Assembly (NCBI GenBank): GCA_039707465.1
Contig: CM077644.1
Span: forward strand, 198,435,962-198,499,961
Direction: 5' to 3'
DNA length: 64,000 nucleotides
Origin: Rhabdophis nuchalis
Lineage: Eukaryota; Chordata; Lepidosauria; Squamata; Natricidae
The notes beneath the pieces are model-generated. The model was not told the origin of the DNA, ran no database searches, and was given only the letters and a program-made list of their open reading frames with translations. Both the position numbers and the translations under genes were made by a program. Every line of letters starts with the position of its first letter. Position 1 is the stretch's first letter. Shown piece by piece: positions 1 to 11,721 of this stretch.

Positions 1-1880
1 GTCCATCTGTAAACAGCAGAGGGCCTGACTGGAAGAGCTTTCCTATTAAATGCATCTGTTTCACCTAACTAGAAGAAGCCCTCTTGAAGACACCCACTGT
101 CAGGTATTGCAGGATTGGTGCAAAGTTGCATGCCCTCCAGAGTTTTATTTGCTCTCTCGGCATTTAGAAAATCTGCAAAAAAAAACATCTCTTTTGCCCA
201 CATTATAACTGTTAGCTGATTTCAGCATCTGTGTTATTGTTTTCATTCTATTTATTTAACTATTTGTATTCTGGTTTTTGTTTTTAAATATAGGGAGCTG
301 CCCTCAGCAGAAAAATGGGTTACTAGTCAAATAAATAATTATGTGCATGTGTGCATACTGTAAATGCATGTGAAATTGTAGCTCTGCAGCACATTTAACC
401 AAGAGAAAAATGACAGTGACTTCTATCATTTGTCTTTCTTCACCTGTTTCTTGCTATCTCATTTCTAAGATCAAAACAACTGTCATTTGATAAAGCAACT
501 GGGGACTGGAGGGAGGCAGGATAAGAGCGAGGAAGAGAAGTGGAAAAGTGACATTTAAGAACAGAACTTATCAGTGACAATTGAATGGAATTGCTGGTTC
601 TCTGTCAGATTTCTAGGGACTTCCATTCATTTTTATACGGAGAAGGGAAGCAGATATTAGAATTTTTTGACAGAAAATATATTTCCCTAGAAATCAAGCT
701 GCAATTGAAAATAAATTGGATCAACATCATTATTTATACTGAATCCTACCAAGAAAGACACATTCTGAAAGATAATAGCTCTAGGTTAGTGCTTCAAAAC
801 TGTTAAAATAACTTAGTCTGCCAAAACAAGCAAAACTATTTGGCAGCGCTACAGTATTTCTGTGTAAGCTTTTGAAGGTTTTAAGGAACAAAATGAGTGT
901 TTCAATCACAGCTATTTAAGACACTTATTTTAGTTGGGGGGAGGAATCATCTTAACCCCACCACTTGTCCTCTTTTAGAGTAAAGGCCTTGAAAAGCTAC
1001 ACAAAGCCCACTGTGGTCCTTAAGCTACTAAAAGTTGGGCACCCCAAATAAAAGAATGTGAGAAAATGTGAGCAGTTTAGGCAGAGGAGAAGGAGTTGGA
1101 GAATGCAGTTCTATGAACTAATCTGAGGAAAGAATGGAGCAAATTGATCAATCTGTACATGAAACAATATAATAACACAAACCTGAAATACATCATTTGG
1201 TCCATTTTGGTAAACAACTAATTTAATTATATATATTCAGTAGTATATAACTTTTACTGAACATCCCTTAATCTTCCTTTTACACATTTTTAGAAGAAAA
1301 AAAGATATTTTTACAACATTTTATTTCATCAAAGCTTTGCATCTGGATTACAGAAAAATTCTTTCTTTCTTCTGCAGGTTTTAATAGCATGCAAAATTTA
1401 GGTAAAGAGAAATATTCTATTTATAAGTTTGATTTTTTTTAAAAAGTTTAATCTCTTTGTGAACAAAGACAAAAGAATTGCAATTCTTCTATTTTTTCAA
1501 GGGAAAAAACACTATACTTTGCAGCTTTGTTAGATTTTTACAGTTTGCTACAGTTACAGTCACTTTATAACATAAAGCACTTTTCAATAAGATATTTCAA
1601 TAAGATACTTTTCATTTAATTTTCAAAATCTGGTAATAGTTGTTTTCCTGAAAAGAAATGAGATACTGTATGGTTGGTTCCAAATCAAAGCAATTATGGA
1701 TGTTAAAATTCCTAGAACATACATTGTTGTATAAATATTATTTATGGTTTCTTGCATAGTCAGCCAGATGTTTAGAATTAATTTGGCACTTTTATCTAGT
1801 GATTAAGTCCTTCCAAGGAGCTGGCATAGGCAGATAGTATTGTTTGATGGTGTTAAAGATATTGTTGCAAGATGCAAGCT
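1..1880. other. AT-rich DNA, no gene seen
   Basis: Both strands show only short chance reading frames, the longest 73 codons at 585-806, with no recognisable domain, codon bias or splice context. I see no transposon ends or clear repeats here. Confidence 0.5.
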
Positions 1881-1959
1881 ATTTATTATTTTATATACCA
1901 GGTGAAATCACAGTTACCAGTTCTTTACTTTCTGTCACCCTTCATACTGATATGTATCA

Positions 1960-1997
1960 GTTCTTGAGAAGAACTTGATATAGTTCTTCTCAAGAAC
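1960..1997. repeat. perfect 16-bp inverted repeat, 6-nt loop
   Basis: GTTCTTGAGAAGAACT (1960-1975) is followed by TGATAT and then its exact reverse complement (1982-1997). The right arm abuts the target duplication of the neighbouring hAT-like element. Each arm is also partly self-complementary. Confidence 0.9.
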
Positions 1998-2005
1998 ATT
2001 GGATA

Positions 2006-2357
2006 CAGTGGCAGGATTCAAATAATTTAACAACTGGTTCTCTGCCCTAATGACCAGCTGGGTAGGTGGGGCTCGGTCATGTGACTGGGGGGCATGGCCA
2101 ACTCAATGTCATTCTCATTGATGGGCACTTCACCTTAGCTGTTACAATGTAATAAGGGTTAACCAGAGAGCCAGTTTCTGTAAGCAGAGCAATAAAGATT
2201 AGGCTAGAAATAACACCAGAATGTTTCTTTCCTGCTAGCCCTGTGAACTAGAAAAAAACAAAATGAGATTTCTTCCAACAACCGGTTCTCTGAACTGCCT
2301 AGAAAGTTAACAACTGGTTCTCCTGAATAGGTGCAAACTGGCTGAATTCCACCATTG
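2006..2357. mobile_element. non-autonomous hAT-like element (MITE)
   Basis: The left end CAGTGGCAGGATTCA and the inverted right end CAATGGTGGAATTCA form imperfect terminal inverted repeats. The flanks ATTGGATA (1998-2005) and ATTGGATG (2358-2365) match at 7 of 8 positions, as expected for an 8-bp hAT target duplication. The interior is non-coding and carries several copies of an ACAACTGGTTCTC-like motif. It lies inside an older R4-like LINE. Confidence 0.82.
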
Positions 2358-3640
2358 ATTGGATGCCATAATATATTGAAGCAGTATATGTGTGGATCCA
2401 AGCAATGTGGCCTTTTGCAATCGATAGATGGAAGTTTTGTCAATGCTCAGATTTTCTGAATATTGTCCAAGCTTTTTTAGTATAGCATCCTGATAACTAC
2501 TGGGACTATAATAGGCAGGTTATTTTGTACTCTTTCAATTTTGATATTTAGCTTTTCATACTTTGTGATCTTATCTAATTCTTTGTCTTCTATTGTACTA
2601 TCTCTTGTTATTGCCACATTGATTTTACCCACTTTCTTCTTTTAAGCTACAGTATGTATCTAGGTTGTCATGAGCTAGGACAATATCAGTCAGAATGCAG
2701 AAACTATACCTGTTTATTTTCAACTTTTTCAATTATATGTCCTCACCAATTTTTCATTTGACTTGAAGTAAACTTCTGTTTCCATTTCTCTGGGCAGGTA
2801 TAATCTATCAATATTATTACATGGATATAATGCATAGGGAATAGTCACCAATTTTCCTGTTTTTCAGTCCAAAATTTTCAGTTCAGCCTATGTCCAATTA
2901 ATAATTCCAGCAGTATACCATATCTCAGATGTGACTCAGGTATTGAAGGCTTTGGTGGTGTCTTTACTGTTCAATTTAGTCTTTAGCAATTTTCTCACTC
3001 ATTACATATATTTCTTACTAATCAGAATTTTAACTTGTCCATGCTTTATGTTATCAAACTATAAAATGTCCAGTGACTTTTAGACTACATGATGACTCCT
3101 GATGGTTTAGACATTTGGCATCAATCCCATTACTGTTTGTCTTACTATTTTTATCATTATTGAAATAGCTTCAAATGGAACTAAAAGAATGAATAGTAGA
3201 ATATAAAACTATTTCTTCAGTGACAGCTGAAGTAAATGTGATTTCTCTTCAAAATTGATTTGTTTTGCCCCCTTGGTGGCTTTATAAAAGATTAAAATGC
3301 GATACTATACACTTTTGCCACCGTTTTGCCTGCAGCACCAGGAAAACATCCATAAGCTGTCAATATATGGTAACAGTTTGTGCCATTAGGTTGATAAAAT
3401 GTCCAGCAAAGGTGATCCAAAATATTTATCATTTTTGCATTTCCCCCCTCAAAAACAACTTTATATTATAATAATAGAAAAACAGACCCATGCATGTAAG
3501 AGGATAATTTGGAATACAGAAAAGTGACTATCACTTTTCAAGATGAAATTATAATTCTGTTTACTTTTACTATATAGCAAATTGTTGTGAATTTGCTTGG
3601 TCATGAATTTTCAGCAAACAATCCAACAATGTTCAATAAT

Positions 3641-4481
3641 GGGTGAGATCATCCGTGGTTTTGGGGTGGGATATCATCTGTACGCTGATGATACTCAGTT
3701 GTACATGTCCACCCCAGATCACCCCAAGGATGCCGTCGAGGTTATGTCCCGGTGCTTGGAGGCCGTACGGATCTGGATGGGTAGTAACAAACTCAGGCTC
3801 AACCCGTCCAAGACTGAGTGGCTGTGGCTTCCAGCACCCCGATTCAGCCAGATTATTCCAACTCTGGCCATTGGGGGCAAAACACCGGCCCCCGTAGAGA
3901 GGGCGCGCAATTTGGGTGTCCTCCTGGACTTCCGGCTGTCTATGGAGGACCATGTGGCAGTCGTGGCCAGGGGGGCGTTCCATCAGGTACGCCTGATGCG
4001 CTAATTGCGCCCTTTACTGGACCGGGGTGCCTTACGCACAGTCACTCAAGCACTCGTCACGTCTCAACTCGACTACTGTAATGCTCTCTACATGGGGCTT
4101 CCCTTGAGGTGCACCCAAAAGCTACAGCTAGTCCAGAACGCAGCCGCGCGGGTGATTACGGGAGCGCCTAGACACTCCCATATAACACCAATCCTGCGCG
4201 AGCTGCACTGGCTTCCTGTGGTCTTTTGGGTGCGCTTCAAGGTTCTAACAACCATCTTTAAAGCGCTCCATGGCTCGGGGCCTAGTTATATGCGAGATCG
4301 CCTCCTGCCCCATACATCCCTCAGACTGATACTCTCCTCCTCAGGGTGCCGTCGGCCGGACAATGCCGACTGGCGACACCCAGGGGGAGAGCCTTCTCTG
4401 TGGCGGGATCAGCCCTTTGGAACGACTTACCCCCTGAACTCCGCACCATTTCCGACCTCCGCCTCTTCCACAAGTGTCTGA
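3641..4481 (+). pseudogene. L2-like reverse transcriptase C-terminal remnant
   Basis: The remnant covers the palm YADD box through the C-terminal LQLVQNAAAR and HWLPV blocks of an L2-type LINE polyprotein, which copies LINE RNA into DNA at the target. One nonsense codon (4002-4004, TAA where the family has Gln) splits two stretches in the same frame. Beyond about 4330 the expected residues (a REGLLRVPSA-like block) appear in another frame. No intact enzyme can be made. Confidence 0.75.
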
Positions 4482-4716
4482 AGACACACCTATTCCAACT
4501 AGCCGGCCTAGCGTAGCCTCCAATACTGACTCATAGATAGTTTTAAAATGGGGATTTTAATTCGGTTTTTAGCACAGGTTTTTAGTTGAATAAGTTTTTA
4601 AAAAGTTTTATATGTTTGTATGTTTTTTAATATTCCTGTGCACCGCCCTGGGTCCGTTTGGAGAAGGGCGGGGTATAAATTCAATAAATAAATAAAATAA
4701 ATAAATAAATAAATAA
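3641..4716 (+). mobile_element. L2-like LINE, 5'-truncated 3' end
   Basis: This is the end of a reverse transcriptase ORF followed by a 3' UTR with the CCGCCCTGGGTCC...GGGCGGGGTATAAAT motif and an (AATA)n tail. The catalytic loop reads YADDTQLY at 3681-3704. The thumb and C-terminal regions (MGLPLRCT, LQLVQNAAARV, LHWLPV) follow. An in-frame TAA lies at 4002-4004 and a frameshift follows after about 4330. Similarity to the longer copy at 55205 starts at GGGTGAGATCAT, which marks the truncation point. Confidence 0.8.
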
Positions 4717-4721
4717 TGTAA

Positions 4722-5095
4722 TTGCCTTCTCCTCCCACCGCCCGCTCCTCCTGCCACCTTCTTCTCCTGTCACCATTGCCCTTTCCTGCTGCCACCCTCT
4801 TCTCCTACTGCCATTGCCCTCTCCTGCTGCCACCCTCTTCTCCTGCTGCAATTGCCCTCTCTTCCTGCCACCTTCTCCTCCTGTCACCATTGCCCTTTCC
4901 TGCTGCCATCCTGTTCTCCTGCTGCCATTGCCCTCTCCTGCTGCCACCCTCTTCTCCTGCTGCAATTGCCCTCTCCTCCTGCCACCTTCTCCTCCTGTCA
5001 CCATTGCCCTTTCCTGCTGCCACCCTCTTCTCCTGCTGCCATTGCCCTCTCCTGCCACCACCACTGCCCTCTCCTCCCATCAATGCCCTCTCCAA
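4722..5095. repeat. pyrimidine-rich minisatellite, 114-bp higher-order unit
   Basis: Short units of the CTCCTGCTGCCATTGCC type are arranged in a 114-bp higher-order repeat: GTCACCATTGCCC recurs at 4769, 4883 and 4997. It begins directly after the A-rich tail of the L2 copy. Long frames on both strands here are low-complexity artefacts. Confidence 0.88.
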
Positions 5096-5284
5096 CTTAT
5101 TTTTCTCCAACCTTTGCTCCTGTTACTCAAATTTCTTTATATGTAAATATAGATTCGTCAAATCTTGCGACATATGACAAATCTTGTCATGTGACAGCAA
5201 TGTGATGCTGCAAGTTTGACACCTACTCTATTCAGTTGTCCCAATTCTACCTCATTGCAAAGGATTACAGAGTCATTCTGTAAT

Positions 5285-5745
5285 TCCTACCACACACATC
5301 CCTTCGGCCGATCCGCTCCCACAGGGAGGGCCTTCTCCGGGTGCCGTCTGCCGGGCAGTGCCAGTTGGCAACCCCCAGGGGAAGGGCCTTCTCTGTGGCA
5401 GGCCCAGCCCTCTGGAACGACCTACCCTCCGAACTTCGGACCACCTCCGCCTCTTCCGCTAACTTCTGAAGACCCACTTCTTTCATATAGCCGGCCTAGC
5501 CTAGACCCCGAGGCCATTTTTACAGACTGAGTTTTAATGATTTTTAATCTTTGGTAATTTTTATTATTTTAGCGATATTTTTAGCACAGGCTATTTTCAA
5601 ATTTAATCATATTTTAACGTTTGTAGTTGTATTTATTTGTATTTATTCATATGTCTGCATTTTAACTTTCCTGTGCACCGCCCTGAGTCCCTTCTGGGAG
5701 ATAGGAGCGGTATAAAAATGAAATAAATAAATAAATAAATATAAA
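5285..5745 (+). mobile_element. L2-like LINE 3' end fragment
   Basis: It begins in the C-terminal coding region (CCTTCGGCCGATCCGCTCCC and the block equivalent to FSVAGPALWNDLPPELRT, here frame-broken). It runs through the 3' UTR box CACCGCCCTGAGTCCCTTCTGGGAGATAGG and ends in (AATA)n. It closely matches the ends of the copies at 54086 and 55205. Confidence 0.78.
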
Positions 5746-8307
5746 AGGGTGCAATTTCCAAAAAGATTGTGATTGGATTATTCATTTTTGCTTATTAAGC
5801 CTCCAAGAAAGAGCAAAATGGAACTGAGCAATGTTAGATGAACATGCTCACAATGATCTGGTTGGATAGAAAATCTTCCTTAACTTTATCACAGTCTTTA
5901 TCAAGCACAAGAGAATAGATATTCAAATATCCAAAACATCTAAAACTGAATTGACCACATCCGGATAATTAAGAAAAGTACATGCAGACAATATTTGGGT
6001 TGTATACACATACACACACAGAAACATTAATATACACACAGAAACACACACACACAAATGTTACACAATATAAGGTTCATTCTTAGATATATACAGTATA
6101 CTGATGAACATATGTCTGTTTATATACACATCACTTTAGATGATGTATTTTAGATGAGGTATTTAAAACACTAAGTTTTATCTCTTATCATTTACTTATA
6201 ACATAGAAAAATGTAGTGCCTAGATGATTTTCAAACTTAGCTGAAACATAAGCAGATTCATATTATGTACAAGTTAAGAATTCTTAAAGAATTATTTTCT
6301 GTGGACTTTAAAACAATATATGAGTGAAATTGGAAACGTATTACTGAAATATGCTTTTTTGCATTTTGTGAGAAAATATTTCTTTCTTCAAGATTAATAT
6401 GCAAATAGCCAACTTTATAGAAAAGGAATAACTAAATCATCAAATAGTGCAAAATGTGCAAGAAAAATGATGCTGTTCCCTGAGGCCTAGAGGGAGACTT
6501 CTTGCTCTTGCCTTTAATAAATCTGGTTGTGTGAAGAAGGGCTACCATATAGGGTTGGGGCAGGGGAGGCGGAATCCAGAAAATCAATCAATTACAGTCA
6601 CAAATTAAAGAGATCTGGATTTCCCCGCCCAAATAGTTGTGTTAGCCCAAGTGCAGGGTTCAAATAAGAACAATAGTGGAAAGGCAGTGTGGAAAGGAGA
6701 GGGAACAGCCTTAACAACATCTGTTTATGCTGTTCTCAAGTTAGCCACAATTTCAATAGCAGCAGCATGCACTGTACCTGTACCACAGTCTTCTGTGGCC
6801 CTTCAATGTACTCCAGGGAAGCATAAACCATGAGTATAGGTGGGATCTGTGAATTTTCTTGGATTCATTGTGACATAAAGCTTTAGCTTTCACTCAAGTC
6901 TAATGTTTCCTTTAAAAAAATCATTATCTTCTTCCTAATCTATTCAATTTTTGTCTCATCACTGAAAACTGTTGGGCAGGAATTTGATATTAAAGCCTGC
7001 TGAAATCTAGATGTGTATGTAGTTCATGTGGAATCAGTGTATAGCCAAAATATTTACTAAAACCAACAAGAAAATAAAGTTCAACCCTTAGGAGCTACTT
7101 CCCTTGAAGAAGTTTGCATTCTTAAGCATTAAGACACATGTTACATATTATTTATGTAATCATGTTTATATTTATGCTGACTTATGTGTGGAAATATTTT
7201 ATTTTTAAAGATTGGTGGTAGAATACAAATATGCATTTAATTTAAGCTTTTGAAATGTAGCATATTGTACACATTATAAAATGGTTGTATCTGTCAGGCT
7301 TGCCCTAGCTAAGTCCCTAGGAAAGTACAACCCTTGACTCTATTTGATTGAGGCGATAGATTCTTTTACTAGCATTAGTGGTTACAAACAAAGCAAGACT
7401 AAAACTAAGGTTTCCCATGCAAGGACTACAAAGTTTTCTCCTTCATGACCTTCCTTCTTGACCCTTGATCATCACTGTCCAATAGCATGCTGGTACAATG
7501 TTTTGGGAACTGTTCTGGTGTCGTATATTTCCTGAAACGGCTTTGCATTCTTGAGGCAGATGGATCAATCCAGCTTAACAAACTTATTCCTGTCAGTGCC
7601 ACTCCTCCCCCCCCCAATACATATATCTCCTATTTTTCTGTTCTCCTGCACATCTCCCCCTTCCTTTACTGCTTTACCCCCCTTCCTCCATTTATGGCAG
7701 GATACCAGCAAGCTTTGCAGAGCGTATTGAAGATGGCAGATATGACATTATCTTATCACATTTGAAAAGAAATAGCTTTGCTACTTCAGTGTACAATGCT
7801 GTAAACACATTGTTCATTTTGTTACATGAAGGAACACCCCCAAAAAGAATTAAATTACTGGAGTATGTGTAAGAGAACCAAATATTATTTTGATGGACCT
7901 ACTAACAATGTTGTCATAATGCTAGCATAATTCTATTCTCAACTATACATATGATATTCTGAATGGTTGAAAACTCCAAGTCTTTTCGCCAAGTAAAGCT
8001 AAAATCTCAATAGTAAGTTGGAAGTTGTTGTTGCTAAATGGATGCTTAGGAAATACTGTGTTGAAACGGCATTATTTGAAATCTAAAAGGCAAATAAATT
8101 GCACATTCTGCCTCAGGTCTAACCTGATTCAACTCTTCCTTTTTGTCATTTGTGGGTCTGTCACTTGTAAAAGCAATGTTTGATTAGATTGATCATTAAT
8201 CTTATTTTTATTAAGGTCATTAATGGAAAAATAAGATCACCTTTAAAATTAGCTGCTAATATGATTATCTCTACATCTTTTGCATTAATCAAGATAGCAG
8301 CAACATC
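5746..8307. other. AT-rich DNA with minor simple repeats, no gene seen
   Basis: A short (CA)n tract lies at about 6003-6057 and a C-run at 7604-7614. No coding region is recognisable. A segment starting TGTCAGGCTTGCCCT near 7295 could be an LTR edge, but no partner or opposite end was found. Confidence 0.45.
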
Positions 8308-8573
8308 TCCTTCCGTCTAAAATTAAAAACGCATCTTTTCTGCTTGGCCGGCCTAGGGTAGTCTCTCTTCTATGGGGTTTTTAGTTTAAGGGTTTTTTAG
8401 GATAGTTGTATTTTATAGTTGTTTTAGCACAGGAGATGATTTAATGTGATTTTAATTTTGTACTTTGTTTTATGTTACTGTTCTTAATTTACCTGTGCCC
8501 CGCCTCGAGTCCCTTTGGGGGGAGAGAGCGGGTTAGAAATAAAATTTATTGTTATTATTATTATTATTATCTC
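8308..8573 (+). mobile_element. L2-like LINE 3' end, (ATT)n-tailed subfamily
   Basis: It contains the last coding codons (AAATTAAAAACGCATCTTTT, then CTTGGCCGGCCTAGG) and a 3' UTR with CCTGTGCCCCGCCTCGAGTCCC. The tail is TTATT repeats rather than (AATA)n. It is the same subfamily as the minus-strand copy at 15150-15783. Confidence 0.72.
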
Positions 8574-10330
8574 TACTGAATTATAGAATTCCTATGACAT
8601 AAAAAGGAGACCAAATCAGTTATCCTTGCATTTGTTATAATGCATCTTCTCTAAGACTGTCCAATTCATCATGTTCTAATGAAGATTACTAAAAGAATGT
8701 GCATTATTCTCTCTTTGTTCTGAAAGATCAAAAGAGAAGAGATTTGGGAATGCAGGGAGATAAGAAGATTCTACTATAGGATCCCTTCATGGTTTAAAAC
8801 TTTGAATAGACTGAATAGAAGTGATCAATTTGGCCGTCATGCAAAGAAAACTATCCTGGGCAGCGGTGTGGGAAAACATTCACTTCTCACAGTGAACAGC
8901 TTTTAGCTTCAGCAATCATCAGCATTGTGAAGTGCTTATCGGAAAAGAAGACAAAATGCAATTAAGCTAGATTTTCAATGGAACCAGAAATTACTATTCA
9001 TACATCTCAGCTGTATGGAAAATACATGATTCTGAACCGTGACTTTTTTTGTTTTGCTAATTTTTCCTCTCTCCTTTCCCTGGCTCTCTTTTTCTTTAAA
9101 CGTTTATAAAATATGTCAGTCATGATGTAGCACAGCTGAATAATTGTCATAGAGTCAAATGCTTGCAGATGGTTAATGGAAACAGAAAATTAAATGAACA
9201 GCAGTGAAGAAACTCATGCAAAATTAAAGAACCCTATTGCAAATTTAAAGGGTCATTTGGTTTCATCAAAAATCAAATAATATGAATATGTTATTCTCTG
9301 CATGAAAGAGACTATGTTAAATTGTTTTGAGTGCTAAAAATGAGCAATCAATGGTGTACTAATGGAATTTGTGAAAAATCAGGCACTATTGAAATATGTA
9401 GAAGTTGCCAAATTGTGGCTACAAAGGAAAAACTTCTTTAGGGAGGAAGAGGCTGAAAAATATTCACTTATTCCAAAAATAAAGATCAGATTGTGCAAAC
9501 AATTCAAGGTACAGATAAAGATTATTTAAAATCAGGAATAAGCTGCACAACTTCCTTAAGCCACTCACATCAAGCATTCTGTTTCAAAATTACTTGTCTA
9601 AAAAATATTCAGTTGGAGAACCCTACAGTTTTGCAAAATGTAATGTTTCCACAGTACAGAATCAATTTCTGCATACAGCTGCAGAGAGCTAGCCTGATTT
9701 TATGAGTATGAGTTGTCATCCACTTGGATTTCTTGAAAGATATAATTGATAAATCCTTTGTGAAAAGGAGATTTATCTTTTAGGTACAAACAAGATATGC
9801 TATTACTCAAAGTATCACTTTAAAGTGGATATAAGGTGAAATTCTTCTTTTAGAATGGATTTCAAGATTTGAAACATCATATTCTCTGTAAACTGCTATT
9901 TATTTTTTCATCATCCATTCAATTTTCTAGGAAGTCTGGAGTCAATATGAAGTATTTCAATTCCTCACCTGAATAATTTTAGGCTTCATGTCTTTTCATG
10001 CCAAACAAAAATAAAAGATATATTTGATACTATTGCAAATAAAACAACCATACATATGTCAGGTTGAATTATATTTTGATTCTTCAAAAATGCAAAGAAA
10101 TTCCAGTGTGTTTCTATAACCACATTGAATGAACAGCATTTATAAACTAAGAAATAAAAGCCAGAATATATGCCTTAACTTGTGGTACATTCATATAGCA
10201 CACTTGAGTGGCACACTAAATGTGTGTAGGTCAATACAATTAGTTCTAAAGGGACTTTCATTATATATCATTTTCTTTGTGGTCAGAATAGAGTAGACCA
10301 AGTCACTTCAAAATTAGACAGAAGTCATAA
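8574..10330. other. AT-rich DNA, no gene seen
   Basis: No domain, transposon end or tandem array is recognised. The longest open frame (70 codons, 9493-9705) has no coding signature. Confidence 0.45.
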
Positions 10331-10664
10331 AAATCAATAGTTAAGGTAAAGGTAAACTTTCCCCTCCCACATATGTGCTAGTTGTTCCTGACTCTAGGGG
10401 GTGGTGCTCATCTCCATTTCAAAGCTGAAGAGCCAGTGCTGTCCGAAGACATCTCTGCGGTCATGTGGCCAGCATGACTAAACACCAAAGGCTCATGGAA
10501 CATTGTTTTCTACTTGCATTTTTACATGCTTTCAAACTGCTAGGTTGGCAGAAGCTTGGACAAGTAACTGGAGCTCACTCCATTATGCAGCACTAGGGAT
10601 TCAAACTGCCGACCTTTCTGATTTACAAGCTCAGCGTTTTAGGGACTAAGCTGCCGCGTCCAAT
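10331..10664 (-). mobile_element. tRNA-derived SINE, squamate type
   Basis: On the minus strand the element starts with a tRNA-like head. An A-box-like GCAGCTTAGTCCCTAAA lies near 10645 and a B-box-like GGTCGGCAGTTTGAATCCC near 10600. The body is one I recognise as common in squamates (GTCATGTGGCCAGCATGACTA on the plus strand). It ends with TAAGGTAAAGGTAAA on the plus strand. Such SINEs are transcribed by RNA polymerase III and mobilised by LINE enzymes. The boxes are diverged, so this copy is probably inactive. Confidence 0.78.
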
Positions 10665-10756
10665 AAAAATCAACAGTTACCTGAAGTCATATATGTACCC
10701 TGTGAACTAGGAAGATCAAATACTTTATGATGCCTTTATAATCTCTTGCTCTAATT

Positions 10757-10972
10757 GTAATCCTCAATTTATGACCACAATTAAACCCAAAATGTATGTT
10801 GCTAAGTGAGACATTTGTCAAGTGAGTTTTGTCCCATTTTACAACCCTTCTAGCCACAGTTGTTAAGTGAATCACTGCAATTGTTAAGTTGGTATCACGT
10901 TTGTTAAGTGAATCTGGCTTCCCCGTTGTCTTTACTTGTCAGAAGGTCACAGAAGAGGAACATGTGACAGTG
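10757..10972 (+). repeat. dispersed repeat with TTGTTAAGTGA motifs
   Basis: The block contains several copies of the TTGTTAAGTGAATC / TTGCTAAGTGAGAC motif. It matches, in opposite orientation, the segment at 29625-29727. A possible distal part is the AATCACATGACC...GGACATTGCAATGG segment near 13080-13135. I remember this as an abundant squamate repeat, probably a DNA-transposon derivative, but I see no terminal inverted repeats to prove it. Confidence 0.6.
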
Positions 10973-11007
10973 CAACTGTCTTGAATATGAGTCTGCCAAT
11001 TTTGATC

Positions 11008-11083
11008 AGCCGCCCTGAGTCCCTTTGTGGTGAGATGGGTGCGGGTTACAAATATGAATAATAAATAAAATAAAAAAATCAGC
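11008..11083 (+). mobile_element. short L2-like LINE tail inserted in R4-like LINE
   Basis: The sequence is CCGCCCTGAGTCCCTTTGTGG followed by a GCGGGTTACAAAT box and an (AATA)n-like tail. It cuts the minus-strand R4-like frame just after the residues AEINQLI. Confidence 0.65.
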
Positions 11084-11721
11084 TGGTTTATTTCAGCTAA
11101 TGTAGTGGTTTGAATGGTTTGCACAGCCTCATTGACCTTTTTTAGTACCTTTCTCAATTCTTTCCAGTTCACTTGGTTCAGCTTTGGCAAACATGTTCTT
11201 TCAGCATCTTCCATTTGATGCTTTATTTTCTCAGCTAATTGAGCACTATCTGTTGGTGTTTGTTCTTCAGTGCTTCCCTGTTCTTTATCTTCATCCACTT
11301 CAGCAGCCTCTTCCTCCCTTTCTTGCTCAGTTTTCTTTTGAGTCTGCAAATCATTCTTGATGTTACTCTTCTTTGTTGATATACTCAGACCATTAGTTTC
11401 TTTCTCTTCGATTCCTATTAATTCTACTGTAGTGAAAAATTTGTGGCTTAGAATTACACATTGTTGGTCCATTAGTCTTTTTTCACTGATATCACTGTCC
11501 GTGTGATTCACCTTCCAAATCTGATACATTCATTTTTGAAATCCACGTTTTGCTGGCTCAGACTGATAGTAAGCTTCCATAATAGATATGTTTTCTTCCC
11601 TAGTCCAGATTTTTTGCTTTTTTGCTTTTTCTTCCAATAGCTTGTCAGCTCCATGCCCTGGTTGCCTACCAGAGCATTGTAGCTCATTTTGTGCAGAATG
11701 CCCAGGAGCCATAACATGCAA
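11084..11721 (-). pseudogene. R4/Dong-like LINE N-terminal ORF remnant
   Basis: On the minus strand a 63-codon stretch (11721-11530) contains WTREENISIMEAYYQSEPAKRG. It stops at TGA, and the same frame resumes at once with MYQIWKVNHTD. R4/Dong-type polyproteins that I remember begin with a similar WTREEN..IM.CYY.S.P..RGY.KRM..IW block, in which an Arg stands at the stop position. CGA to TGA is therefore the likely lesion. A long acidic, Glu-rich linker follows (QEREEEAAEVDEDKEQG), then the frame runs into an inserted L2-like tail near 11083. RT and endonuclease domains are absent. Confidence 0.6.

Larger units (their letters stand above)
1880..3480 (-). mobile_element. R4/Dong-like LINE, decayed 3' part
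   Basis: Read on the minus strand, 2522-2640 gives a continuous peptide ending in a VPVVI motif. In another frame, 2390-2450 gives LQKATLLGSTHIL. Both resemble the C-terminal end of R4/Dong-type LINE polyproteins (VIPVVIGALG, LQK..LLG..HILRK) as I remember them. Frames are broken by stops and shifts, so it is dead. A small hAT-like element sits inside it at 2006-2357. The outer limits are estimates: the left end is placed at a TATTTATTATTTTATA-like tail near 1885, and the right end where similarity to LINE coding DNA fades. The clade could be another one with a similar C-terminus. Confidence 0.5.

Noticed and set aside
4681..5205. Overlapping 87-151 codon frames, Ser/Pro/Leu-rich or Gly/Arg-rich
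   Set aside because: Translations of the 114-bp minisatellite on both strands.
7295..7760. Possible solo LTR starting TGTCAGGCTTGCCCT
   Set aside because: No CA end, target duplication or second copy could be identified in the window.
10560..10664. tRNA-like sequence
   Set aside because: It is the head of a SINE with diverged boxes, followed by a SINE body. It would not fold as a full tRNA with an intact anticodon arm.
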